DNA from: Chryseobacterium indologenes
Lineage (GTDB): Bacteria > Bacteroidota > Bacteroidia > Flavobacteriales > Weeksellaceae
Assembly (NCBI GenBank): GCA_002439165.1
Contig: DJTE01000036.1
Coordinates: forward strand, 671 to 36,402
Reading direction: 5' to 3'
DNA: 35,732 bases
Each line of letters begins with the position of its first letter. The first letter of the stretch is position 1. Of the stretch, positions 7,473 to 15,508 are shown piece by piece. The notes below the pieces were generated by a model that worked only from the letters and a program-made list of their open reading frames with translations, had not been told where the DNA came from and searched no databases. The translations under genes and the position numbers were made by a program.

Positions 7473-10400
7473 TTATTTTATTAATCCTTTTATTAAATTC
7501 AATCCAATTGATAGTTCAGCCGTTATCTCCTGTTGTAAGGACAGGAAATCTGTGGTTTCGTCAACTTTCTGTTCCCAGTACAAAGCAGTTTCTGCCAGCT
7601 TTATCAGCCCGGATGTCCCGGCAGTACCTTTCAGCTTGTGGAGGATATTTTTCAAATCGGCAGCATTTTTTCCGGCAACTGCCTTTTCTATATTGTTTTC
7701 GGTCTCGGAAAGCTGCTGAACAACCAGGTTGAGAAATATGTTCCTGAAATCTTCATCGTCTCCTGTCTGCTCATTAAGAAGATTCAGATCAAGATATTTT
7801 TCCGTTTTTACAGTGTTTCTGTTCCCTGCATTATTGCCGGAGATATATTTCTTCAGCATTTCCAGAAGTTCCGATTGTCTCAGGGGTTTCGGAAGAAAAT
7901 CATTCATTCCGGACAGGATGCATTTTTCCTTTTCACCGGTTATGGTTCCTGCGGTGACTCCTATAATGGGAATATTCTCATATCCCGGAAGCAGACGGAT
8001 CTGTTTTGTGGCTTCTATGCCATCCATTACTGGCATTTGAACATCCATCAGGATCACCGAAAAATGTTTGTTTCTGCACTGCTCCAATGCTTCCAGGCCG
8101 TTTACCGATTCTGTAAGTTCGGCATCAGGAATCAAAGATTTCATCATTTTGTTGTTAAGAACCATATTCACAGGGTTATCATCAACAAGTAAAATATGAA
8201 GGCCCTGCGGAAATACATAATTTTCCATTTTCTGCTGTGCCACTGCGGCTACGGGGATTTCTTTTATATTATGCTGTACCGCACGTTTCAGAGTCTGATA
8301 AAGTTCCTTTGATTTGATCGGTTTCAAAAGGAAATAAGAGTTTTCGTCCTGGCGGAAAGAATTGATTATATCGTGTTCTTCCGAAGAAGTATGAAGAATT
8401 ACCAGTGGTGAAGTTTCGTTCTTCTGAATGAACAGCTCCTTAATTTTTTCGATGGTTTCCACCCCGGAAATAACCGGCATATGATAATCCATTAAAATAA
8501 CATCAAAATGTTCTCCTGCCAGTAAGATCTGTAAGGCTTCCATTCCGTTGGCGGCCAGTTTTGCTTCAATATTCTTATAAGCCAGCATGTGCTGAAGAAT
8601 CACTCTGTTTGCTTCGTTATCGTCTACAATAAGTACTTTATCTATTGTAAGTTCCTCATCCTCATTAGCGTGGGATATTTCATAAGGAACATCAATATCA
8701 AAGAAAAATACAGATCCTTTCCCCGGTGAGCTGTTCAGTGAAAGATGACTTCCCATATACCCTAAAATATTGTTCGATATCGTAAGCCCGAGACCGGTTC
8801 CGCCATAGTGTTTGCTGATAGAGCTGTTTTCCTGGGTAAAAGCATCAAAGATATGCTGCTGCTTTTCAGGCGGAATACCTATTCCCGTATCTCTTACGGA
8901 AAAGCGTAATGATATATTTTTATTGCTGATATTCCGTTTTTCTACCTTCAGTTCAATTTCACCCTGCTGTGTAAATTTCACAGCATTTCCCAAAAGATTG
9001 ATAAGAATCTGCTTCAATCTTGTTTCGTCAAGCCAAATTATTTTCGGCAGGCCCTGCTCGATATTGAGCAGCAGTTCAATATTTTTTTTCTGTGACTGGT
9101 AAAGCACCACATTAATCACCTGGCTCACCACATCATATACATTGGATCTATCTATAAGAAGTTCCATTTTACCGGATTCTATTTTAGAAAAATCAAGAAT
9201 ATCGTTAATGATGGCCAGAAGATTTTCTCCGGATTCATTGATATAGTTAAGATATTGGGTTTGTATTTCATTAAGGGGAGTTTTCAAAAGAAGATCAGAA
9301 AATCCTATAACTCCATTCAGAGGTGTACGGATCTCGTGGCTCATGTTGGCAAGAAATTCCGACTTGGCCTTGCTTGCAATATCCGCCATTTTCTTTGCAT
9401 TTTTGAGTTCTTCATTTGTTTTTATAGTACCGGTAATATTCTGTACAGAGGCTATTACCCCTCCTATCACTCCATCAGAAAGGTACCACGGGCCCACTTC
9501 CAGCTTGTAATGCTGGATACCTTCTTTATGCAAAACTTCAATGGCAAAATCTTCGTTTTTATAGCTCTTACCCTGTAATGCGTTTTTGTAAATCGTTTTC
9601 CTTTTTTCAGGAAGATTGGGCGAAACAGTGAAGAGATTCTCTCCCACCAGCTCCATATTATTCATATTGAATTCTTCTTTCCAGCTGGAGCTTACCGAAA
9701 GATAATTAAGTTCTTTATCAAACATTGCCACTGCAACGGGAACATATTTTGCAAAAGACTGCATCATGGCTTCTTTCTTCTCCAGCTCCACATAAATAGT
9801 TTTAAAAGTATCAATATCCTGAATGATCCCGAAAACCCTTTTACAGGATCCGGCTTCAAACTCAGGAATACCTTTTACTCTTACCCAGATCGTAACCCCG
9901 TCATTGCGGACGAGCTGAAATTCTTCATCGTAAGGGATGCCTTCCGAAACAGCCCTGTTGAATAAAAATTCAACTTTCTGCCTGTCTTCTTCTTTGTAAA
10001 AGCCAAGTGCATTTTCGAAATCCGGCTGGAATTCCTGGTCTATTTTATGAATTTCTTTTGTTGTTTTAGACCAGAATACAGAATTATTTTTGAGATTCAC
10101 TTCCCAACCGCCTACCTGGGCGACCGAACTGGCCTGCTCCAGCATTTTCTTGGCATAGAGAAGGTCTCTTTCCAACGCTATTCTTTCAGTGACGTTTAAG
10201 GCTGTGCTTACTACATAAGGATTTCCGTCTTTATCGATCTCCACCAGATTATGGTACATCCAGACCAGTTCTTCGCCTTCTTTTGATTTGAGGATCATTG
10301 TCCCGAAATCTTCCCTGTTGCGGTTGATGCGCTGCAGATATTCCTCCAGCAAAGGCCAGTTTTGCTCAGGTACAAGGTCTTTCAGATTCAATCCGTTTAC

Positions 10401-11381
10401 TTCTTCTGCAGAATAATGCAGGATTTCCCTTCCTTTTTCGTTCACTTCAAGAATATTCCCTTCCATATCATGCATGCTCATCAGGCCGATGGCATTTTCA
10501 AAAAAGCTTCTGAAACGGCGCTCAGAGCTTTCAAGCTGAAGCTTTTCTTCTGTATATTGGGTAATATTAATCCCGAAACAAAAAATTTCAGTATGATTTT
10601 GATTTTGCCGGAAGTACCATTCTACAATAACGGGAGCAGCGTTTCCCATCTCTGTTGAGGTCTTTAATGTAAGTTCTTCATCATTCTGCACAAAGTTTTT
10701 CAGTTTGAGCTGTACTTCGGCATGCTGTTCTCCCAGAATTGTTAAAAAATCCTGATGAATGGCCTGCTTTTCGGATAGCTGAAAAGTTCTTTCAAAAGCG
10801 GGATTTATTTCTTTAATGATAAATCCGGTATCCAGAACACAGATCAGGTTATTGGAAATATCAAAGGTTTGCCGGAAGTATTCGGCCTGGATATTTTTCT
10901 TTTTGTTCAGGAAAAACTTTGTCACTGCATCGCCTATTTTTTTAAGCGTTACAATCTGGCTTTCTGAAAGTTTTTTGGGCTTATAATCAATAACGCAAAG
11001 CGTTCCCAGTGTAAAGCCTTCATCATCTATCAGCGGGATACCTGCATAAAAGCGAATGCCGGCCTGCAGCATGAGTGAGTTGGAGGCAGATCTGCTATCC
11101 TCCAGAGTATCATGAATAACCACCACATCCCCACTCGCAATGGAATACTGGCAAAGTGTATTTTCCCGCTCTACGGTATCCAGAGATATTCCGATACAGC
11201 TCTGTACAGTCTGAATATCACTTTCCATAATGGCCACCAGTGAGCTGGGACAATCCGTAACCAGGCAGGCAGTTTCTGCAAAAATATCTAGTTGAGGATC
11301 CTTCGGCAGATTCAGAAGATCAAATAGTTCCAGCTTTTTTATTCTATCCTTTTCATTGCCAGGCACCGGATAATTCCTCAT
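7473..11381 (-). CDS. Hybrid sensor histidine kinase with GAF, PAS, two receiver and HPt domains (1302 aa)
   Basis: This is a complete phosphorelay in one soluble chain. There is no signal peptide or membrane helix, so it probably senses cytoplasmic signals. Order: GAF (about 20-160), four PAS-type modules (about 170-660), HisKA with NMSHEIRTPLNG (phospho-acceptor H682), HATPase with N/G boxes DTGIGIPPE and GGTGLGL, receiver 1 (VLIVDDNEANR, acceptor D965 in MDYHMP), receiver 2 (ILLVDDNPVNM, acceptor D1113 in MDVQMP) and a C-terminal HPt (LHKLKGTAGTSGL, H1248). All phospho-acceptors are present, so the relay H682-D-H1248 to an external regulator is intact. No DNA-binding output and no response-regulator gene is adjacent, so its partner must be elsewhere. 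Ligand unknown. Confidence 0.93.
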   Translation of the reverse strand: MRNYPVPGNEKDRIKKLELFDLLNLPKDPQLDIFAETACLVTDCPSSLVAIMESDIQTVQSCIGISLDTVERENTLCQYSIASGDVVVIHDTLEDSRSASNSLMLQAGIRFYAGIPLIDDEGFTLGTLCVIDYKPKKLSESQIVTLKKIGDAVTKFFLNKKKNIQAEYFRQTFDISNNLICVLDTGFIIKEINPAFERTFQLSEKQAIHQDFLTILGEQHAEVQLKLKNFVQNDEELTLKTSTEMGNAAPVIVEWYFRQNQNHTEIFCFGINITQYTEEKLQLESSERRFRSFFENAIGLMSMHDMEGNILEVNEKGREILHYSAEEVNGLNLKDLVPEQNWPLLEEYLQRINRNREDFGTMILKSKEGEELVWMYHNLVEIDKDGNPYVVSTALNVTERIALERDLLYAKKMLEQASSVAQVGGWEVNLKNNSVFWSKTTKEIHKIDQEFQPDFENALGFYKEEDRQKVEFLFNRAVSEGIPYDEEFQLVRNDGVTIWVRVKGIPEFEAGSCKRVFGIIQDIDTFKTIYVELEKKEAMMQSFAKYVPVAVAMFDKELNYLSVSSSWKEEFNMNNMELVGENLFTVSPNLPEKRKTIYKNALQGKSYKNEDFAIEVLHKEGIQHYKLEVGPWYLSDGVIGGVIASVQNITGTIKTNEELKNAKKMADIASKAKSEFLANMSHEIRTPLNGVIGFSDLLLKTPLNEIQTQYLNYINESGENLLAIINDILDFSKIESGKMELLIDRSNVYDVVSQVINVVLYQSQKKNIELLLNIEQGLPKIIWLDETRLKQILINLLGNAVKFTQQGEIELKVEKRNISNKNISLRFSVRDTGIGIPPEKQQHIFDAFTQENSSISKHYGGTGLGLTISNNILGYMGSHLSLNSSPGKGSVFFFDIDVPYEISHANEDEELTIDKVLIVDDNEANRVILQHMLAYKNIEAKLAANGMEALQILLAGEHFDVILMDYHMPVISGVETIEKIKELFIQKNETSPLVILHTSSEEHDIINSFRQDENSYFLLKPIKSKELYQTLKRAVQHNIKEIPVAAVAQQKMENYVFPQGLHILLVDDNPVNMVLNNKMMKSLIPDAELTESVNGLEALEQCRNKHFSVILMDVQMPVMDGIEATKQIRLLPGYENIPIIGVTAGTITGEKEKCILSGMNDFLPKPLRQSELLEMLKKYISGNNAGNRNTVKTEKYLDLNLLNEQTGDDEDFRNIFLNLVVQQLSETENNIEKAVAGKNAADLKNILHKLKGTAGTSGLIKLAETALYWEQKVDETTDFLSLQQEITAELSIGLNLIKGLIK

Positions 11382-11586
11382 GATATTAACTATTATTTGT
11401 TTTATGTTAAATATAGAGAAAATTCCGGTGCAAAAAAATTATTTTATATAATAACCATATTATATCAATTAATATATCTAATAATGCATTTATGAATAAA
11501 TAATTTAAAAAAATAAACAAATCAATGTAAATATTTCACTATTCACAGACACTGTTTATATAATCATCATATGTATGCGCAACTCT
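11382..11586. other. AT-rich spacer upstream of the kinase
   Basis: The spacer is very AT-rich. On the minus strand TATATTTA preceded by TTTG at 15 bases lies just upstream of the kinase ATG and is a weak promoter candidate with short spacing. Nothing else is recognised. Confidence 0.3.
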
Positions 11587-12132
11587 TTATCCTGAAAGGG
11601 TTTCAGCCATTTTCTTTTCTCTCCTTCTTTGGATAATAAGATGTGCGGCATCCAGCATTTTAACGGTATGGATGTAGGGCATCACGATATTCCTTTCCGG
11701 GAGGTTTTCATAGACGCCCATTGAGAAATAGACGATTCCGGACATAAAATAATCAAATTCTTTGAGGGTGTATTCCCTGAATGCTTTTTTGAAAACCAGC
11801 AGCGGATTCCGGTATTCTTTCTCCGAAAGCAGGCCGAGAACCCACGGGGAAACCTTTTCCTTTCCGGTATCCACCAACCATTTCCTGTCCTTCAGCATAA
11901 TGAGATAGCCTGCCCGGATGAACGACCGCATCGACTGGTGAAACCGGAAGATCTCCGCCGGATCTTCATGGATCCAGCTATTCCTTTTTACCGCATAATT
12001 CATAATATTACTGAGCATTTGTTTGGAAACATCCAGCTCATTGAACTGAAAGAACGTTTCCATCAGCTGCAACCCGGAGCGCTTCTTCCCTGCCTGAAAC
12101 CGGGTATCGAAATCTGTTTTTATTTTTTTCAT
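11587..12132 (-). CDS. Hypothetical cytoplasmic protein (181 aa)
   Basis: I do not recognise a family. The protein is basic, mostly helical and rich in Phe, Tyr, Arg and Lys, without a signal peptide or membrane helix. It opens MKKIKTDFDTRFQAGKKRSG and ends with a charged helix IIQRRREKKMAE. Codon use resembles the neighbouring core genes rather than the AT-rich island, so it is likely a resident gene. It reads leftward toward the kinase over a 205-base AT-rich spacer, so joint transcription is possible but not shown. Upstream of its start lie repeats and the structured-RNA locus. Confidence 0.7.
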   Translation of the reverse strand: MKKIKTDFDTRFQAGKKRSGLQLMETFFQFNELDVSKQMLSNIMNYAVKRNSWIHEDPAEIFRFHQSMRSFIRAGYLIMLKDRKWLVDTGKEKVSPWVLGLLSEKEYRNPLLVFKKAFREYTLKEFDYFMSGIVYFSMGVYENLPERNIVMPYIHTVKMLDAAHLIIQRRREKKMAETLSG

Positions 12133-12173
12133 TTTTTGTATTTTTATGTGATGATCTGTAATGTTTTTTTTAT

Positions 12174-12210
12174 AGTTTCTCGCAGATTTTGCAGATAACG
12201 CAGATATTTA
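12174..12210. repeat. Short copy of the GCAGATT-type intergenic repeat
   Basis: The sequence ttctcgcagattttgcagat followed by aacgcagatattta matches the core seen around 6290 and at 34563-34620. It lies upstream of the gene at 11587-12132. Confidence 0.45.
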
Positions 12211-12276
12211 TTAGTCTGTTTTAAATAGTTAGATCTACACAATCCATTTTTTTATTTTGAGCCGTGCTTTTATTTG

Positions 12277-12404
12277 AACCATTAAGGTTTTTAAGCGGTT
12301 AAGAATTATTAAGATCATAGCTGAAGCTATTTTTTAAGCGCACCGCCTTATCAATCTTTGATGGATCTTAACTTTCCTTAAAGTCTTCATTTTTCTTAAT
12401 GGTT
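12277..12404. repeat. MITE-like intergenic element with 10-bp terminal inverted repeats
   Basis: AACCATTAAG (12277-12286) and CTTAATGGTT (12395-12404) are perfect inverted repeats at the ends of a 128-bp, TTAAG-rich segment. Inside, further imperfect pairs occur (TTAAGCGG near 12291 with CCGCCTTA near 12353). It has no coding content. Such TTAAG-rich, symmetrical spacers fit a miniature inverted-repeat element or a structured intergenic repeat; no transposase is nearby. Confidence 0.5.
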
Positions 12405-12546
12405 AATACAAAACCACCAGCCTACCGATGTACGCTGAGTTGTATTGTAAATGATGAGTAGAAATAAAATCTGTGTTCCCGTGAAAGCCCTGAAGCCGCA
12501 ATGGATTGTACACTCCACTGTACCCTATCATGATACTTTATGTAGT

Positions 12547-12751
12547 GAAGCAGCTTAGAAAGATGATTGTAGAAAAGCAGAACAGCATGAAATAAAAACG
12601 GCATGAGACTCTACAATATCCGTCATTGAGGCACTGGTATACCTTGCACACAGATAAGAGAGCCCACGCCTAGGTCGTGAGCTTCCTGCTTATCGTCTTG
12701 TGTGTCTAAAAATTACCAGTTTTCAATGACAAGATTCTAAGCAATAGCTTC
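12547..12751 (+). ncRNA. Long rod-like structured RNA, candidate 6S RNA (6S-Flavo type)
   Basis: A non-coding stretch folds into one long imperfect hairpin with arms pairing in order: GTCATTGA (12622-12629) with TCAATGAC (12723-12730); ACTGGTA (12633-12639) with TACCAGT (12714-12720); CACACA (12647-12652) with TGTGTG (12699-12704); GATAAG (12653-12658) with CTTATC (12689-12694); AGCCCACG (12661-12668) with CGTGAGCT (12676-12683, one mismatch); loop CCTAGGT. An outer pairing may add GAAGC/CTTAGAA (12547-12560) with TTCTAAG/GCTTC (12735-12751). A rod with an internal bubble is the architecture of 6S RNA, which traps RNA polymerase by mimicking an open promoter. The bubble carries TACCTTG, near the TAnnTTTG promoter box. 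A plus-strand terminator at 12825-12848 supports the strand. Exact ends are not known; a decayed element with long inverted repeats is the alternative. Confidence 0.5.
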
Positions 12752-12824
12752 TATTATTTTTTGAAGTATCGCAAAGCTACTTTATTGCAGCTTATTGGAC
12801 AAATGTAAGAAAAAGAATTCAATT

Positions 12825-12848
12825 ACGGCCGATCGACCGTGTTTTTTT
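12825..12848 (+). terminator. Plus-strand terminator between the structured RNA and the defence island
   Basis: ACGG (12825-12828) pairs with CCGT (12837-12840) around a partly self-complementary CCGATCGA, followed by G and seven T residues (12842-12848). It faces plus, and no plus-strand protein gene lies upstream, which is why I link it to the structured RNA. It also isolates the regulator gene at 12875. Confidence 0.6.
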
Positions 12849-12874
12849 ATTATTAAATTATTTCATTTGTTTCT

Positions 12875-13108
12875 ATGACAGATATTAACGACAAAATTTG
12901 CTCATATATTACAAAAAACTGGTTAATACCTTGGCTTCAGGAAGGAAAGTCGCAAACTTCTTTTGCCAAAAATCATGGTGTAGAAGAAAGCACCATTAGA
13001 AAAATAAAAAGTGAAGAAACTTACAGAATACCTGTTGAAACACTTTTTAAAATATGTGAAGCAAGAAAAATTAGTTTATCTGATTTTTTTAAACTTATAA
13101 ATGAATAA
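12875..13108 (+). CDS. XRE/Cro-CI-type helix-turn-helix regulator (77 aa)
   Basis: This small protein has a helix-turn-helix over about residues 24-60: QTSFAKNHGVEESTIRKIKS (helices 2 and 3), then a C-terminal ETLFKICEARKISLSDFFKL typical of lambda-repressor-like domains. No effector domain is present. It heads the AT-rich island, 219 bases before the nuclease gene on the same strand, so it is well placed to control the two defence genes. Inverted repeats at 13107-13178 between it and the nuclease gene are possible operator sites. TTCATTTG at 12862-12869 is a near match to a -7 box. Regulation of the island is inferred from position only. Confidence 0.82.
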   Translation: MTDINDKICSYITKNWLIPWLQEGKSQTSFAKNHGVEESTIRKIKSEETYRIPVETLFKICEARKISLSDFFKLINE

Positions 13109-13178
13109 TCCTGACGAAAGTTGGGATTTTTTTGTAATGAAACTTTCGAAATCTTTAAGAAATACCGTAAAAATACGG
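13107..13178 (+). promoter_or_regulatory. Cluster of inverted repeats between regulator and nuclease genes
   Basis: Three overlapping symmetries are visible. AATCC (13107-13111) pairs with GGATT (13124-13128) followed by a T run, a weak terminator after the regulator. CGAAAGTT (13114-13121) is a perfect inverted repeat of AACTTTCG (13141-13148). CCGTA (13165-13169) mirrors TACGG (13174-13178). The first could attenuate read-through; the others could be binding sites for the HTH protein. A candidate -7 box TATATTTA for the nuclease gene lies further on, at 13251-13258. Confidence 0.4.
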
Positions 13179-13327
13179 ATTCAAAATTTTAAGCGCATCT
13201 TTATTTTTGTTGTTTACGGGAAACAGTAAAACTTTATTTTAAGAGTTTTATATATTTACAAATATACAATGTTGATAAAAACAACTAAGTTAGATTTTGA
13301 GGAAAATTCCCGAAAAACAAAAAAAAC

Positions 13328-15508
13328 ATGAAAATTGATTTTGTAAGAATTAAAAATTTTAGAAAACTTCAGAATTGTAAAATAGAGTTTTCAGATAAAG
13401 AAACAATATTTGTTGGAGCTAACAACAGTGGTAAGACAACTGCTATGGAAGCATTAATGACTTTCTTAAAAAGAAAGGAATTTAAAACACAAGATTTTAC
13501 CATAACGAATTGGAATGAATTAAATAAAATTGCAGAAGTTTGGATAACTAAATCTGATTTAACTGAAGAAGATAAGAGTCTTAGCTTATTAGAACCGCAC
13601 TTACCATCTTTAGATTTGTGGATTAATGCTAATATATCAGAATTAAGATATGTAAATCATTTAATTCCCACTCTTGATTGGATCGAAGGCCTTCTAGGTA
13701 TTCGACTAATACTACAACCTAAAAATATAGAATCTTTAATTGAAGAATATACAATTGCCAGACAAAAAGTGATTAAATTGAATACTGATTCTGGTAACTC
13801 GGTTGAACTTTGGCCAAAAGATTTTTGGCAATTTTGTGAAAGAAGATTAAATACTTATTTTGAAATCAAAACATATATACTTGATCCTGAAAAGATAGAT
13901 GAGGATCAAGTAATCAATGAAAATAATATTGAAATAGAAGGTAATCCGCTTAAAGATCTAATCAAGGTAGATATAATAAATGCCCAAAGGGGATTTGTTG
14001 ATCCTAATTCTCCAGAATATCAAAATACCCCAAATCTATCCTCTCAATTACGCACTTATTATGAAAACCATATTGATCCTAACATAAATCCTACAGAAAA
14101 TGATTTGAAGGCATTAGAATCTTTAAATGAAGCTCAAAAAGCGTTTGATACTAATTTACAAACAAATTTCAAAGAAGCACTTAAAGAACTTCATGATTTG
14201 AATTATCCTGGATTTGGAAACCCTGAAATAACATTATCTTCTCTCATTAAAGCAACAGATGGATTAAATCATGAGTCTGCTGTTATATATAATATTGATA
14301 ATGGGCTATCTCTGCCAGAAAGGTACAATGGATTAGGATACCAAAACTTAATTTCGATGGCTTTTAAGTTAATTAGCTACCGTGATGAATGGATGAAGAA
14401 AGGGAAGAAAGCTGATGAAAATGATAATATAATTGAACCCATACATTTAGTTTTGATAGAAGAACCAGAGGCGCATTTACATGCCCAAGTCCAACAAGTT
14501 TTTATTAAGGAGGCTTATAAAATTTTAAGAAAACATATCGAGTTAGGTGATAATACCGACTTTACTACTCAATTAGTAATCAGTACTCACTCTAGCTATA
14601 TAGCGCATCAAAAATTTGAAAGTTTAAGATACTTTAAAAGAAATATTGCATCAATTCCTATTTCTGAAGTGCTTAGTATAAAATCAGTTTTTGACTCAAA
14701 AAAACCTGAAGAGAATGAAACTGAAAAATTTGTTATTAGATACCTGAATACAACTCATAATGATCTGTTTTTCGCCGATGCTGCAATATTAGTAGAAGGT
14801 CCCGCAGAAAGAATTCTTCTCCCTCATTTTATAAAAAATAATCATGCAACACTTGACAAATGTTATATAACTATTTTAGAAATTGGAGGAAGCCACGCTC
14901 ACAGACTACGGCCTCTAATAGAAAAGCTAGGTTTAACTACATTAATTATTACTGACTTAGATTCTCAAGAAAAATATTCTAACACTTCAAAAACTCCTCC
15001 AGAAGATAGTTATAAAAAATGTAGGCCTCAAAAAGGGACAAATCAAATTACAGATAATGATACTTTAAAAACCTGGAATCCAAAAATAAAAGAAATTGAC
15101 AATTTATTAGAATTAACTTTTGAAAATAAACTTTTAGCTGATTACCCAATAAGAATAGCTTATCAAACTGAGGTTGAAATATCTGGTACAAAAGTTTATC
15201 CTTATACTTTTGAGGATGCACTAGTTTTGGAAAATATTGAAACATTCAAGACAATAACAGAAACAACAGGATTATTGAAGAAAATGGTAAAAGCTACCAA
15301 TGAAAGTGATCCAAATATCTCTGCAGAGCAAGCATATTTAGCAATTAATGGTAAAGGAGTAAAGAAAGCCGAGTTTGCACTTGATGTATTATATTTTAAA
15401 GATCCTAAATCTCTCAAAACGCCAACTTATATCAGTGAAGGATTGAATTGGTTACAAAATATATTAAAAACTGAAAAAAAGATTGAAACTGAAACAAGCA
15501 CATTATGA
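13328..15508 (+). CDS. gajA: Gabija-type GajA: OLD-family ATPase with TOPRIM nuclease domain (726 aa)
   Basis: The N-terminal ABC-type ATPase carries Walker A GANNSGKTT (30-38), a signature-like stretch YNGLGYQNL (333-341), Walker B LVLIEEPEAHLH (374-385) and a switch His in STHSS (H421). A C-terminal TOPRIM domain has the metal-binding VEGPAE (E490) and DLD (543-545), followed by the conserved YPYTFEDALV near 630. This is the class 2 OLD layout; with a UvrD-like helicase immediately downstream it is the Gabija pair, in which GajA nicks DNA when nucleotide levels fall and blocks phage. It is longer than the best-known GajA (about 580 residues) and the gene is visibly AT-richer than the flanking genes, which points to transfer. 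Its TGA overlaps the helicase ATG. Confidence 0.88.
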   Translation: MKIDFVRIKNFRKLQNCKIEFSDKETIFVGANNSGKTTAMEALMTFLKRKEFKTQDFTITNWNELNKIAEVWITKSDLTEEDKSLSLLEPHLPSLDLWINANISELRYVNHLIPTLDWIEGLLGIRLILQPKNIESLIEEYTIARQKVIKLNTDSGNSVELWPKDFWQFCERRLNTYFEIKTYILDPEKIDEDQVINENNIEIEGNPLKDLIKVDIINAQRGFVDPNSPEYQNTPNLSSQLRTYYENHIDPNINPTENDLKALESLNEAQKAFDTNLQTNFKEALKELHDLNYPGFGNPEITLSSLIKATDGLNHESAVIYNIDNGLSLPERYNGLGYQNLISMAFKLISYRDEWMKKGKKADENDNIIEPIHLVLIEEPEAHLHAQVQQVFIKEAYKILRKHIELGDNTDFTTQLVISTHSSYIAHQKFESLRYFKRNIASIPISEVLSIKSVFDSKKPEENETEKFVIRYLNTTHNDLFFADAAILVEGPAERILLPHFIKNNHATLDKCYITILEIGGSHAHRLRPLIEKLGLTTLIITDLDSQEKYSNTSKTPPEDSYKKCRPQKGTNQITDNDTLKTWNPKIKEIDNLLELTFENKLLADYPIRIAYQTEVEISGTKVYPYTFEDALVLENIETFKTITETTGLLKKMVKATNESDPNISAEQAYLAINGKGVKKAEFALDVLYFKDPKSLKTPTYISEGLNWLQNILKTEKKIETETSTL

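Noticed and set aside
12422..12604. 60-codon minus-strand frame within the structured-RNA region
   Set aside because: Low-complexity translation with no recognisable pattern, overlapping the paired RNA segments; probably chance.
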